From Paragorgia papillata (lineage: Eukaryota; Cnidaria; Anthozoa; Scleralcyonacea; Coralliidae), in contig JAWNZC010000220.1 in assembly GCA_035771165.1 (NCBI GenBank), positions 152,501 through 216,500 on the forward strand: a stretch of 64,000 nt of DNA, given 5' to 3'. The position numbers and the translations under genes were made by a program. Under the pieces are notes generated by a model that saw only the letters and a list, made by a program, of their open reading frames with translations, did not search any database and was not told the origin of the DNA. Positions 10,101-19,948 of the stretch are shown here, piece after piece (position 1 is the first letter of the stretch; each line of letters opens with the position of its first letter).

Positions 10101-13100
10101 CACAACATTGTTCACAGTTGACAGCACAACATTGTTCACAGTTGACAGCACAACATTGTTCACAGTTGGCAACACAACATTGTTCACAGTTGACAACACA
10201 ACATTGTTCACAGTTGACAGCACAACATTGTTCACAGTTGACAGCACAACATTGTTCACGGTTAGTAGCACAACATTGTTAACAGTTGACAGCACAACAT
10301 TGTTCACAGTTGACAACACAACATTGTTCACAGTTGACAACACAACATTGTTCACAGTTGACAGCACAACATTGTTCAGTATATGCAGCACAAGTTCACT
10401 ATATTATTTCTTGCCTAGAACGAAAAGACAGCCCAAAAGAAAAGAAGTCCAAAGCTAGCCAAGTAAAGAAGGCCGAGATGGATATTCCCGATGCAGCATC
10501 CTTGGCGACCGCCGCAGCGGCCGGTCCGTTCAAGTGTAACGTCTGCGACAAAGTATTCGACCGTCCCGAGACCCTCGTGGTCCACCAGTTTATGCACAAG
10601 AAGTTCCACCAGTGCAGCGACTGCAAGAGGTCGTTCGTCAGCGAAGAGAATCTGAACAAACACAAGAAAGAATTCAAACACGTTTTCAAATGTAAGATCT
10701 GTTTGCTCGAGTTTCCAAGTCAGGATGTGTGTAAGTCGCACGAGGCATCCCACACGCGCCAACACGAGTGCGTCGACTGCAAGAAGAAGTTCTACACGGA
10801 GAAGACTCTGGCGCGACACCGCGAGAAAGTCCTGCACAACCTGCCGTGCGACAAGTGCGAGAAGGTCTGCCGCGACAAACACGCGCTGACCAAACACCAG
10901 GAGTCGCATACGCGCGTCAAGAGTCACCTGTGCGACTGGGAGGGCTGCGAGCGTGGCTTCCGGAGCGCCTCCGAGCTTGGCAAGCACAAGAAATGCGTCC
11001 ATCTGGGTATCAAGGAGCACAAGTGCGACGAATGTGGAAAAGAGTTTGCGCGCAAGGATAAACTCAATCGACATCTCCTTATCCACTCGCCTAACCGCCC
11101 CACCTACCCGTGTCCCTTCAAGACCTTCACCGGCTGTGCCAAGACCTTCTACCGCAAAGACAAGCTGCAGCGACACATCTTTGCCCACTCGAAGGAGAAA
11201 CCTTACAAGTGCGATACCTGCAGTAAGCTCTTCGCACGCAAGGATAACCTCACCGAGCACATGCGCATCCACACTGGCGAGTTCAAACACCGCTGCCCGG
11301 TATGTAACAAGGGCATGGGTGGCCCCAAGAAGCTTCTGTTGCACGTGCAGCAGAAACACTCCGGGGTGAACGAGACCATCCCGGATAAACCGACCATGGT
11401 TGCCAGCTCTCTGCCGCTGACCAGTCAAGTGGCTACCATCACCACAGCGACCGCTGACGCCTCCGCGGCATCGTGGGTTCAGGAGAACATCGACGCGGCG
11501 AAAGTGGAAGAGATCACGAAAGCAGCATCGAGCCCTGGGGATTCTTCGGAAATTTCCGAAAGCTTTAATACTGACCGGTAAGTAGCTTTCCCGCGGACAA
11601 GGAAAACTATGAACACAACCTTGCTACGAGATTTTCTAAAATTAAGTGCGTGCTTAACCTTCCAAAATCTAAAGATTTTCTACGTTATTAAATTGTTTTC
11701 AGCTCGAACTCTCAAAGTTGGTAAAGTTTTTTCGTATGTTTTTGCTATACAAGCTGTCGTAAGTAGTTAAACTCAGAGCTCCAGACGGGACTCGAACCTA
11801 CAACCTTACAAATGCCACCCAGATGGAACACCGCTGCCAAACGTTTTGCGCATGCGCGACGTCCGAGCTCCTCCTCAGAAAAAGAGCGGGAAAACACTGA
11901 AATATTTGAACTGGTCCGAGAGTCCGACACAAAAGTTAAAATTATAAGCATACTACCGAAAAGATAAGGTAGATAATTTGTGCATGGCTTCTTTGTCAAT
12001 ATTGTAACATATTCTGAATTTACCCCTTCGTAATTTTCTTTACCCTTTTTTTAAAACACAAATGAATAGTCGAGTCTTACTTAGTCTTCGCTGTCTGGTT
12101 GTTGTCGCCACGGCTAGTTCCCACTTTTCTTGCAATGTTTTATCCAGCAAATTCACGCATGCGCAAACGTTTGGCAGCGGTGTTACGTGTGTCACAAGTA
12201 CTTGTTGGACTACAAGTCGCATTGTGTACGGTTCGACTCGTTTCGAGGTATAAATATCGTAGACAACCTCAGTCTGCCATCTGAGTTCCAGTGGCCCAAT
12301 GCATGGTTACAGTGTCTGACTAACATTCGATCTCGTTCCCAGAGCCCACGTTCCCCTTACCTATAGCGGGCGGGAAACGAGAGGCTCTGGGATAATCCCT
12401 TCACGCCATCACAGGATTCTTGTTATCCGGAAGAAGAGTTAATGTTATATAGAGTTCATTAGCCAATGAAATATCGATGTGAAACGGATAATCCCAGAGT
12501 CTCTTGTTTCCCGGGTGGGGAACGTGGGCTCTGGGAATTAGATTGGCCAACATTGGGGGGGTTGTGGGTTCGAGTCCCGTCTGGAGCTCAGAGTTTTTTG
12601 GGATTAACTACTTACGAGAGCATGTACAGCAAAAATGACTGAAACTTTTAAATCTCAAGACTTTGCTAACATTTTTTGGTTGTTTGTTTAATGTAGAGAA
12701 GAGGAGGAGCAGAATTTGGAACCAGCGCAACATCTGAACCAACAACAACTGGTATCTGAAGTCCAGCAGCAGCAAGCAGCACCACAACAGCAGCACCAAG
12801 CCACACAGCAACAGAACCAGCAGAAGTCTGTGCACCAACCACAACAACAACAGCACCACCACCACCACCACCACCAAGCAACGCACCAACAACAACAGAA
12901 CCAACACGAGAACGACCTCTCCCAACAACGTGCAACCCCACATCACCTGCAGCAACCTCAACACCAACAAAGCCTGCAGCAGCACACCATACAGTCACAA
13001 GTACCAGCACAACAGCAACAAGATTCACCAACCAGGCCACCGCCACCTTTGCAACCACAGCATATCCTACAACCCCAAGCAATGGTTGTCCACTCAGGAC

Positions 13101-13285
13101 AGGTACCCACAACTTCTGTGGCCAGAGTTGCTGTGCATTACCTTGGCAACAACAACACGCCACCACCCCGTGGTCATTTTGGGCCTGGGTTGCATCAAGG
13201 CGTTCCGAATGTCACTCAAAGTGAGACAGCACTACTTCATGAAGTACTCAGTGAGTTGGCCACTAGATCTCTCTTTAACTCGTAA
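7152..13285 (+). CDS. ZNF341-like: ZNF341-like C2H2 zinc-finger transcription factor, 740 aa
   Basis: Five exons join in frame: 7152-7284, 7981-8123, 8261-8459, 10419-11577 and 12697-13285 (741 codons including the stop). Near the N-terminus is a C2HC unit (VCGKCKAEF, then HKRLVC), as in vertebrate ZNF341. Exon 4 encodes ten C2H2 fingers, about residues 196-472, starting FKCNVCDKVFDRPETL. The late block, with RKDKLNRHLLIH, then CPFKTFTGCAKTF, then a finger after EKPYKC, follows ZNF341 in order and spacing, including the long insert inside the eighth finger. The tail from about residue 545 is Gln/His-rich and probably disordered. Vertebrate ZNF341 is a nuclear DNA-binding activator of STAT genes and is about 850 aa; function here is inferred from family. 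The start is the first ATG after a good acceptor. Introns 1 and 3 hold large tandem repeats. Another member of the ZNF341/VEZF1 group is possible. Confidence 0.8.
7478..7965. repeat. 25-bp tandem repeat (about 19 copies)
   Basis: The unit contains TTTTACTCTGTCTAACACC followed by AGACTA. Copies differ by single bases or lose one or two T. It ends about 15 bp before the acceptor of exon 2 of the zinc-finger gene. Single dispersed relatives (TTTTACTCTGTCTAATGCC) occur at about 35549, 36128, 39273, 46487 and 62383. Confidence 0.9.
8546..8878. mobile_element. hAT-like MITE with 8-bp target duplication
   Basis: A 333-bp element with ends CAGGGACGTAGCCAG and CTGGCTACGTCCCTG, flanked by GGGTAACA on both sides (8538-8545 and 8879-8886). 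An 8-bp duplication with CAGGG termini is the hAT signature. It carries no transposase. It lies in intron 3 of the zinc-finger gene. Related ends are seen at 40234-40647 and 63685 onward. Confidence 0.9.
9000..9347. mobile_element. MITE family B, copy 1 (ACACGTAAAAACTCGCAAGC ends)
   Basis: The left end ACACGTAAAAACTCGCAAGC is mirrored at the right (GCTATGCGATTTTTATGTGTG). The interior is rich in GTTACA/TGTAAC and CAACA words. Related elements lie at about 15960-16380 and 53210-53496. Non-coding, intron 3 of the zinc-finger gene. Confidence 0.65.
9610..10378. repeat. 24-bp minisatellite (about 30 copies)
   Basis: The unit is ACAGTTGACAGCACAACATT followed by GTTC, with A/G variants at a few positions. 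Because 24 is a multiple of three, it stays open in more than one frame on both strands, which creates long false proteins (TTLFTVDS on plus, STVNNVVL on minus). It ends 40 bp before the acceptor of the zinc-finger exon at 10419. Related words occur inside MITE family B near 16008-16060, a possible source. Confidence 0.95.
11748..12630. repeat. Inverted pair of tRNA-like SINE ends
   Basis: The two ends of this stretch are inverted copies. On the minus strand near 11760-11820 and on the plus strand near 12550-12628, both carry a pol III B-box-like word (GGTTCGAGTCC) followed by CGTCTGGAGCT. It fills most of intron 4 of the zinc-finger gene. The plus copy has an A-box-like TGGCCCAATGC near 12292, so this is probably a tRNA-derived SINE or a composite. 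Confidence 0.55.
12328..12545. mobile_element. MULE-like MITE (family C), inserted in a tRNA-like SINE
   Basis: The ends CGATCTCGTTCCCAGAGCC and its complement (GGGCTCTGGGAATTAGATTG) flank about 175 bp. Imperfect 9-bp duplications border it (ACTAACATT and GCCAACATT). The full copy at 36925-37342 has a perfect 9-bp duplication. It splits the SINE-like sequence between its A-box-like and B-box-like parts. Confidence 0.7.
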
Positions 13286-13549
13286 CTTGAGGCTAGACGA
13301 GGAGCTTTTGATAAAGTGACTTTACGATTATTACATGAACATCGTGTATACAGTCATAAACGAATATAGAAGATCCAAAGTTAACCAGAAACGATTTACT
13401 AGCCAAGTGAAGGCAGTGTGTAGCAAGTTAGAAGCTTTATACTTTGTAGAGCAAGAATATGTAGACCAAGCGGTGCCTTACGAGCTTATATACTCCCCCC
13501 CCCCCTTTTACTGTTTCTTAGTACTGTTTAATAAATGAGCAGGCGTGTT

Positions 13550-14280
13550 TTATCAGGGGGTGAATAGGTTTGCGGATCGGCGGATTTGGTCTTAAAAACC
13601 AGTGCAGATTCGGTTCCGATCGAAATTTTTGTCGGAAATATGGATTCTGTCAAAGTGGCAGTTATATATATAAGTTATTTAAGAAATAGAAAATGGCCGC
13701 CCGTGTTTATATAGCCTGATGCAAACACGAGAGTGAGTTGGGATAATTCGAAAGTTTATGTGAACCCGAGCCGTAGTCGAAGGTTTACATAAGTACTTTC
13801 GAATTCTCCCAAACTCACTCGAGTGTTTGCATCAGGTTATATAAACACAGGGCATCCATTTTCTATTTCTTTTATGAAATAAGGCTAAGAAATGTGCCGT
13901 GACATCACAAACGTGTTTGCATAGCCTGATATAAACATGGTAATTGATCAATCACAGCATGAGTAAGACACAACCTATTTTATAAAAATATATATGAAGG
14001 ACACGTGGATTACGGATTTTTCTTGTAACGACCTTATTCCTGTATCGGATAGTGGATTTACATGTTATTGATCGGATTATATTATTGACGATCTTTCATT
14101 GTCACCAGGGAAAGAAATCATCACAGACGAGTCAACAATAGCTGAAATAATTGTCAGCGTGTTGAAATGAAATTTGCGTGAATCGTGCGAATTCAAAGTT
14201 CAACAAAACTGATAACGGTGGATTCAGATTTCAACAAAAAAAAATTAGCGGATTATCGTATCCCTATTCACCCTTCCCTA
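13550..14280. repeat. Composite repeat with weak inverted ends
   Basis: GGGGGTGAATAGGTTTGCGG near the left and the roughly mirrored CCCTATTCACCCTTCCC at the right suggest one 0.7-kb element. Inside it, 13720-13862 is a strong foldback (TAGCCTGATGCAAACACGAG mirrored). Half copies of that foldback lie at 18655-18750 and 33931-34030. No coding. Confidence 0.45.
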
Positions 14281-14307
14281 TCAAGGTATAAAGACACGAG
14301 ACGATTA

Positions 14308-14600
14308 AGACGAAGGTAATACGAGCAACATTTTTCTTCAAGTTTTAACGCAACTTGTTGCATTGCACGTATTACCACCCACCTTAAACATTGTCACGCA
14401 ACAATGATTTTGTTGTAAGTTGAAAGAATTTGTTGAAAAAAGTAGACTCCAGTTCTACTTGCTGCAACATGCTGTTTCAACTTGCAACAAAATCATTGTT
14501 GCGTGACAATGTTTGAGGTGGGTGGTAAATACGTGCAACAACGCTATTCAACTTGCAACGCAACAAAGTTGCAGCAATTTGTTGCTCGTATTACTTCACC
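14308..14600. mobile_element. Foldback MITE family D, copy 1
   Basis: GGTAATACGAGCAACATTTT at the left and TTGTTGCTCGTATTACTTC at the right, with internal AACAATGATTTTGTTG words also mirrored. A close copy lies at 51467-51785 in an exportin-t intron. Non-coding. Confidence 0.75.
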
Positions 14601-14604
14601 TTAA

Positions 14605-15058
14605 AGTGGTTTTCTGATGAAAATATTGTTGGCAATGTTTTTGCATAATCCTAAAGATGTTATGGTCGTTGGTAATCGTGCAAAGTTTCATTTCAAAATT
14701 CCTTGAAGAAAAGATGGTATTTTACGTTTGAAGTTTATATTTTGGAGCGCCGCCATTAAAATGGCCGAGCTTGAGAAGAATGAGTCGAGGAAGCTTATGA
14801 CGTCATAGACTCAACAACAATGAACCTTTTGTTTTTATTGAGTCTATGACGTCATAAGTTCTCCTCAACTCATTCTCAAACACAAACACGGCCAATTTAA
14901 TGGCGGCTTTCCAAAATACAAACTTCGCACGTAAAATACAAACTTCGCACGTAAAATACAAACTTCGCGCGTAAAATACAACTTTGTTTTATGTACTATA
15001 TAAAAGCTTTAGGATTATGCAGAAGCATTACCGACAATATTTTCATCAAAGAACCACT
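14605..15058. mobile_element. MITE flanked by TTAA
   Basis: A 454-bp element with inverted ends AGTGGTTTTCTGATGAAAAT and its near complement, flanked by TTAA at 14601-14604 and 15059-15062. TTAA duplication is typical of piggyBac or Kolobok elements. The centre holds a second palindrome (TATGACGTCATAGACTCAA mirrored) and a short triple repeat of AAACTTCGCACGTAAAATAC. No transposase. Confidence 0.75.
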
Positions 15059-15267
15059 TTAAGTTTGAGGCTGCCAGAGTGGAAAATTTGGTCCTAATCA
15101 AAAGCAAGTCAATTCTGGCCGGACTGACCAGTCTGACCTTGTAAATTGGAAAATGCCCAAGTTTTGAACGTTTTTCTCGAAATAGACATAATGTGACAAA
15201 GAGAAAATTCTCTTTTTAATAGTTAACTGACAAAACCGAGCTTGTCTGTGGCCAGTAAATGTATAGT

Positions 15268-15542
15268 CACAGAATAGAAACACAACCAGAAGTCCAATTC
15301 GCGTCGGAACCTTTGAAGTTTATGTCCTCGCGCATGTCGCCACGCGCATCTTGATTCCTCGCCATCCTACGCAATCCTGGCAAGTTTCCCCCGGCAGTTT
15401 GGACCTTCAAAAGAAGGTTAAAACTGCCGGGGGAACTTGCCAGGATTGCGTAGGATGGCGTAAAATATCGCGCCTGCGCATTGAAGAAATGCAGACAAGT
15501 ACTTCACTCGAGTTGGACTTCTGGTTGTATTTCTATTCTGTG
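15268..15542. mobile_element. CACAG-end MITE with 7-bp duplication, small form
   Basis: A 275-bp element with ends CACAGAATAGAAACACAACC and its complement, flanked by GTATAGT at 15261-15267 and 15543-15549. A second inner palindrome (CCATCCTACGCAATCCTGGC mirrored) fills the middle. The ends relate to the 929-bp element at 21995-22923. Confidence 0.85.
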
Positions 15543-15959
15543 GTATAGTTATAGTTATTTTACGTAGCTTTGACTCGACGAGTGTTTCTCATGGGGTGTT
15601 CAATTACAAATTAAAGATCTTGTGTAGAACTAAAACGGTGTTTATATAAAGATGTCTGTGTTCTACCTCGTCCCCAGGACGTGCGTGAGGGGACGAGGCG
15701 AGGGTGAGGCTGGATTTTGGCGGGAGCAGGTTAAGAAATTTTCTGATACATTTTAATAGAAAACATTTCCGGCGAAGGGACCAAAGGCTCCTGTTTGTTT
15801 TTCACAGTTCGCTTGCACCGAATGTTTTCAACTGGTGGGAAAATTTCGCAAATGCATTGGAATATTTTGTCACGTATCGCCGCCGCATCTTCTGCACAAC
15901 GGGAAGTTGGAAAAGCAATAAAAAATATCGGCTATCGTTCGAGCATCTTGTCACGCTTT
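15543..15959. other. Unassigned non-coding stretch
   Basis: No gene or clear repeat recognised. It has a GGGGACGAGG-type stretch near 15668-15705 and two short overlapping open frames that look like chance. Confidence 0.4.
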
Positions 15960-16380
15960 TTTCGTGCTCGTAAAAACGCACAACTTGTTCACGGTTGTCA
16001 ACAGGCGTGAACAATGTTGTGCTGCTCGCCGTGAACAATGTTGTGCTGCTCGCCGTAGCACAAGTTGTTCCAACAGCACATTTTTATAGCCAACAATTAA
16101 CGTTGTTCGCACATGATACAACATGTAACAGCATGACGAAATAACAACGATGAACAACAATGTTACAACAATAGTGAACATGGTTGATGTATCAACACGT
16201 TCTTCGGTTGTTACAACATGCGTGAACAACGGTTGTTGTTTCATCAAGCTGTAACAACTTGTTGAAACAATGATGAACAATGTTGTTCATTTATCAATGT
16301 TGTTCACATATGTCAACAAGTTGTTACAGCATTGTTCAGGCAACAATGCTGTAACAACTTGCGAGATTTTTACGCGTGTA
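15960..16380. mobile_element. MITE family B, copy 2
   Basis: CGTAAAAACGCACAACTTGTT at the left and GTAACAACTTGCGAGATTTT then TACGCGTGTA at the right, with many CAACAATG/CATTGTTG words inside. It ends about 110 bp beyond the stop codon of the minus-strand fucosyltransferase. Confidence 0.65.
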
Positions 16381-16492
16381 TCTGGATGGAACTCGCCAAA
16401 CCATTTCTTTAATCTAATATTCTTTCGTAATAACGTGACGTCATTTGAAACCCAGCAATTTCTCGGGTAGTATATATACATACTCCCAGCCA

Positions 16493-17749
16493 TTACGTTC
16501 GTTCAGTCCTTGGCTTATTTACTGGCATTTCCAAACTTCCCAACCATTTCCTGATCGTCCGCCTTTGATTTCCGTCACAATTGTCCACTGGCAACCCACT
16601 ATGTCCCTTTCGATCCTTGGCTATCCTCATACATACCCGACAGTACAGGGGCAAGCCGTCCCACCACTGTCCAATTGGTGACTTGTAATATTCTGGCGGG
16701 AAATTAAAACCTTTGTACTTCCATTTTAAGTATTTATTGTATTCCACCTCGTTCTGAGCAAGATAGCGAAGATATTCGGCCAAGTTTTTTGGCGAAGAAA
16801 AATCCTTCACTTTGATAACAGAATGTTTTAAATTCCCCCACTGAAGAACGTCGTTAATTTTATCCGTTCCCATCCAGACCGGAACACTACCAGCGGACAA
16901 AGCACTGTGGATTTTCTCGGTCATGTAATAATCGCAGTCGGCGTTTGTAAAGATCAAAGAAAATTTATAATTTCTTTGTAATTCGCGCACCGCTCTTCTT
17001 GAATTAGGCCCTCCTGGAGCAACCAAGCCATTTTTGTTTCTCAAACAAGCCCCATACGAGTCTACCTTGATAAACTTCATAAGTTGTGCGAGATACAATG
17101 TGCGAATCAGTTCACAATTGCTTAACACCACCATGACAAGACCGCGCTTTTCTTGGAATGGCACAGGAGTTTCCAAAGTTGGCTTCACGAATTCTGGACA
17201 AGGAAAATCCGAATCTAGGCGGTAACTGACAGAGTAATTAAATTGAGACATTATCTTCGGATCACGAAGCGAAATTGTGTAGATAGGATTCTCGTTCGTA
17301 TGTAGAATCCAAGTCAAATTCTTTAAATTACTTGGCGGCATTTCGTTTATATTTCGGGCGTGAACTACAAGGGCCGAAGCCTCGTTGACCCTTCTTCTGT
17401 CAGTTGTAAGCTTGCACTTGACTGGACAGTTGTTTCCAGCGAAGAAAAACGGCCAGGATTCAGAATTAAAGTTTACTGGTGGTGATAGACTGAATGCCCG
17501 TGACCAATACAAGATTACAACTTTGTCCTGAACTCGAGGCTTTGTTAGTGTGTTTTGTACCGCGGTGCTCGGCACTGCAGAGCGATCCAGTCGCTTAATA
17601 ATTCCAGAATTTTTAGCTTGATTGGTAGCAATTCTCCACGTATCGCAGCGGTTTAGCATCACAACCAGTGACACAGTGCCGGTAACAACGAGCAAAACCA
17701 AGATATAGAAACCCGCTTTTAAACCAGACGACATTAAGATTTCTATCAA
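16493..17749 (-). CDS. Alpha-1,3-fucosyltransferase-like (GT10), copy 1, single exon
   Basis: A 418-aa type II Golgi enzyme by layout: short tail, one membrane helix (about residues 13-31), stem, then the GT10 catalytic domain. The GT10 pattern is visible as WILHTNENP in the first half and, later, FTNADCDYYMTEKIHSALSA then GSVPVWMG, the donor (GDP-fucose)-binding region. It is followed by KDFSSPKNLAEYL and a C-terminal Cys cluster (YCRVCMRIA). These enzymes transfer fucose from GDP-fucose onto GlcNAc of glycans; the acceptor cannot be told. The frame has no introns. It is head-to-head with three plus-strand copies and is the most divergent of the four, mainly in the stem and in a longer C-terminus. 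Confidence 0.88.
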   Translation of the reverse strand: MIEILMSSGLKAGFYILVLLVVTGTVSLVVMLNRCDTWRIATNQAKNSGIIKRLDRSAVPSTAVQNTLTKPRVQDKVVILYWSRAFSLSPPVNFNSESWPFFFAGNNCPVKCKLTTDRRRVNEASALVVHARNINEMPPSNLKNLTWILHTNENPIYTISLRDPKIMSQFNYSVSYRLDSDFPCPEFVKPTLETPVPFQEKRGLVMVVLSNCELIRTLYLAQLMKFIKVDSYGACLRNKNGLVAPGGPNSRRAVRELQRNYKFSLIFTNADCDYYMTEKIHSALSAGSVPVWMGTDKINDVLQWGNLKHSVIKVKDFSSPKNLAEYLRYLAQNEVEYNKYLKWKYKGFNFPPEYYKSPIGQWWDGLPLYCRVCMRIAKDRKGHSGLPVDNCDGNQRRTIRKWLGSLEMPVNKPRTERT

Positions 17750-18090
17750 TCAGTCAAGTACGCACCCTCGTTTCCCGCCAATTGTGAGGACTTTTCACGT
17801 TTATGGAAATTATAGCGGGCACAGCGCTTCCTCAGTCAGACAATAAGATAATCCTTTTTGTAGTGTTCTAACGAAATTAAATTTGTTTGTTTTCATTTAG
17901 TTTTTCAATCCACGCGTGTTTGAATTAAGAACAAAGTAGAAACAAAGTCGAAATTCTTAAAACAATGAACTTTCCGTTGTTGCTTGTGGTTGTTGATGTT
18001 TGTTCACAATTAGTTAGAATGTTTGTTTTGCTTTTTCTTTCTTTACCATGCATGTATTTCGACTGAGGGGGAGTGCAGGTGGCGAGTGGA

Positions 18091-18573
18091 TATTAGAGAG
18101 CTTAGGCGTTCTTGAGACACGGACGGTGACCGGAAGAACAGGAATACAATAATGAACTACTGAACCGCGCGTATTCTTTGAAAAGACTTTTTTACCCAAA
18201 ACAAAGGCTATGAATAATCACATATCTAAACTGTTAGCTCATAAGCTTAAATTTCATCTTTATGTAATAGATACAGATCCTTTATTTTATATTGTAATGT
18301 AATGAAGTTATCCACCTAAAAATACAAGTTTTCTACTTTAAAAGCATGTCTATTGTAGTAAAACAACGATGACAGGCCTCAACGTTCTAGATGTTCCCGT
18401 CGTCTCAAGAACGTGAAAATGCTCTCAATGACGTCTTGTGTAGAACGACGACGGCGTTCACTTTGCTCTTGGGATTTTAAATTGCTCATTATCATTGTTT
18501 TGAATGAAAAATGCTATTGAATTAAAACGCCGTCCGTGGCTGTAGAACGCCTGTATGCTTAAGCTCTCTAATA
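18091..18573. mobile_element. MITE with TTAGAGAGCTTAGGCGTTC ends
   Basis: TTAGAGAGCTTAGGCGTTC at the left is mirrored as GAACGCCTG...AAGCTCTCTAAT at the right, about 480 bp apart. The interior also mirrors (ACGGACGG and CCGTCCGT; GTTCTAGATGTTCCCG and AACGACG words). Non-coding spacer DNA. Confidence 0.65.
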
Positions 18574-19007
18574 GCGAAGGGGACTTCGCTCGAAACGTTA
18601 GACTCCTACGTTATCTGTTTCGGCAGTATATCTAACCTTACTATATATATATTTAAGAAATAGAAAATGGCTGCCCGTGTTTATATAGCCTGATGCAAAC
18701 ACGAGAGTGAGTTGGGAGAATTCGAAAGTTTATGTGAACCCGAGCCGTAGGCTTGAGGAACATTTAATCACTAATCAACCAATATGTTATTTATTTTTTT
18801 AAATTTTTTTTTAACAGCTTTATTGATCTTGCAAAAAGAAAATATATATATACAAAATATGTACAATAGTAATGAAATAAACAGCAGACCAATAGGTAGA
18901 AGTGCGAACGGGACAAAAGTCCCATGCAAGGCACCAAGTTATGCTATCACTTTGTAATATTACGGTTACCGAGGAAGAAGGAGAATAAAGCCCTAATCAA
19001 ACGAGAG
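18574..19007. other. Spacer with hammerhead-like remnant and half foldback
   Basis: 18580-18640 matches window positions 7-66 (CTTCGCTCGAAACGTTAGA and CTGTTTCGGCAGTATATC). It is followed by a half copy (18655-18750) of the foldback at 13720-13862. The remainder is AT-rich with nothing recognised. Confidence 0.5.
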
Positions 19008-19237
19008 TAAAGCCCTAATCAAACGAGAACGCAAGTCATCGCAAGCTGGCAGTCACGCTATCTCAGCCAGCCCCTCTGAATAATTTCGCGAAAATATTAT
19101 GTACCGTGACCAAGTTAAAACTTGTTTAAAACACCCATGAAACCTTTATTTTGTTAATTTGGGTGTTCGAACGACAGCCACAGAAATTCTGACTGCCAAC
19201 TTGCGATGACTTGCGTTCTCGTTTGATTACGGCTTAA
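19008..19237. mobile_element. MITE family A, copy 2
   Basis: Both 40-bp inverted ends are present. The left end is preceded by a duplicated 20-bp start (AAAGCCCTAATCAAACGAGA at about 18988). The right end plus its downstream flank reappears after fucosyltransferase copy 2. Confidence 0.75.
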
Positions 19238-19621
19238 AAGTCCCGAGGGCGAAGCGCGAAGGAATGTATCTGGTATAAAACCGACATCCAAACGTGGCCA
19301 TCTATCGTGTGTGTAAAGGCTGACAATTTTTTACGGTAACTATCTTTATTTGAAATGCAATAGCCATTCATATATCAGTCAATATATCTGTAAATATATT
19401 ACAAGCGCTTTAAAATAACAATACATGTATATGATCGGTTCAATGGTTACCATTGACCTAATGCAAATTCACGCACATAAACTAATATTAGAAAGTTGTC
19501 TATAAAAACAACAACAGTGTAAAGACATGCGCATTGATTTAGTATTAGTCCCACATTTTGATGTTCTAGGCAAACTGTAATAAATTCTTGAGATAACAAA
19601 CCAGTAACACAATGAAAGTTT
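19238..19621. repeat. Duplicated fucosyltransferase flank, copy 1
   Basis: About 380 bp (from CTTAAAAGTCCCGAGGGC to ATGAAAGTTTGCCTTTC) nearly identical to 21327-21719 and, with one insertion, to 28040-28556. It marks a segmental duplication of the fucosyltransferase unit. No gene in it. Confidence 0.8.
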
Positions 19622-19912
19622 GCCTTTCACCGCTGTAGTTAAGCCCAGTTGGACGGGGTTAGTACTTGGATGGGTGACCGTCTGGGAATAACCCCGTTCT
19701 CGAACTTGAATTTCATGCGAGTAGAGTTTAGTTGGTCTTTCCTGTGCTCCGAGGGTTTTTCGCAGGGTTCTGCGGTTTTCCTCCCTCCGTAAAATCAACA
19801 CGTTAGGTCTTAGCTTATGTCGTGCACTTTTAACATGAGCCTCTGGCTCGGATGATTGGGGGCGACCACATCCTGTGCTTGTGACGTTAAATAACTCATT
19901 AACTCATTAACT
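19622..19912 (+). mobile_element. 5S-rRNA-derived SINE, copy 1
   Basis: The head matches the internal promoter half of 5S rRNA: GTTAAGCCCAGTTGGACG, then GGTTAGTACTTGGATGGG and TGACCGTCTGGGAATA. The body is common to all copies (GGTTTTTCGCAGGGTTCTGC, CCTCCCTCCGTAAAATCAAC) and the tail is CATTAACTCATTAACT. The 5' part is cut compared with the copy at 55576-55892. It ends about 35 bp before the ATG of fucosyltransferase copy 2. Confidence 0.8.
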
Positions 19913-19948
19913 CCACTGATTTCAGTAGTATTCACAAAGCTAAAAGCT

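Noticed and set aside
7478..10378. CRISPR-like spacing of repeats
   Set aside because: The repeats are contiguous with no unique spacers, in a eukaryotic intron; these are satellites.
9550..10458. Long open frames through the 24-bp repeat on both strands
   Set aside because: They follow from a repeat unit divisible by three; the reading is identical repeats with no domain, and the splice acceptor at 10419 excludes the region from the gene.
10415..11428. 337-aa frame antisense to the zinc fingers
   Set aside because: A shadow of the GC-rich coding exon; no family features, and the sense strand has clear zinc fingers.
12275..12600. Functional tRNA gene
   Set aside because: Only A-box-like and B-box-like words are present, no cloverleaf closes, and an element splits them.
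19622..19912. Genuine 5S rRNA gene
   Set aside because: Only the internal promoter half resembles 5S; the 5' and 3' ends of 5S are missing and the remainder is a shared SINE body.
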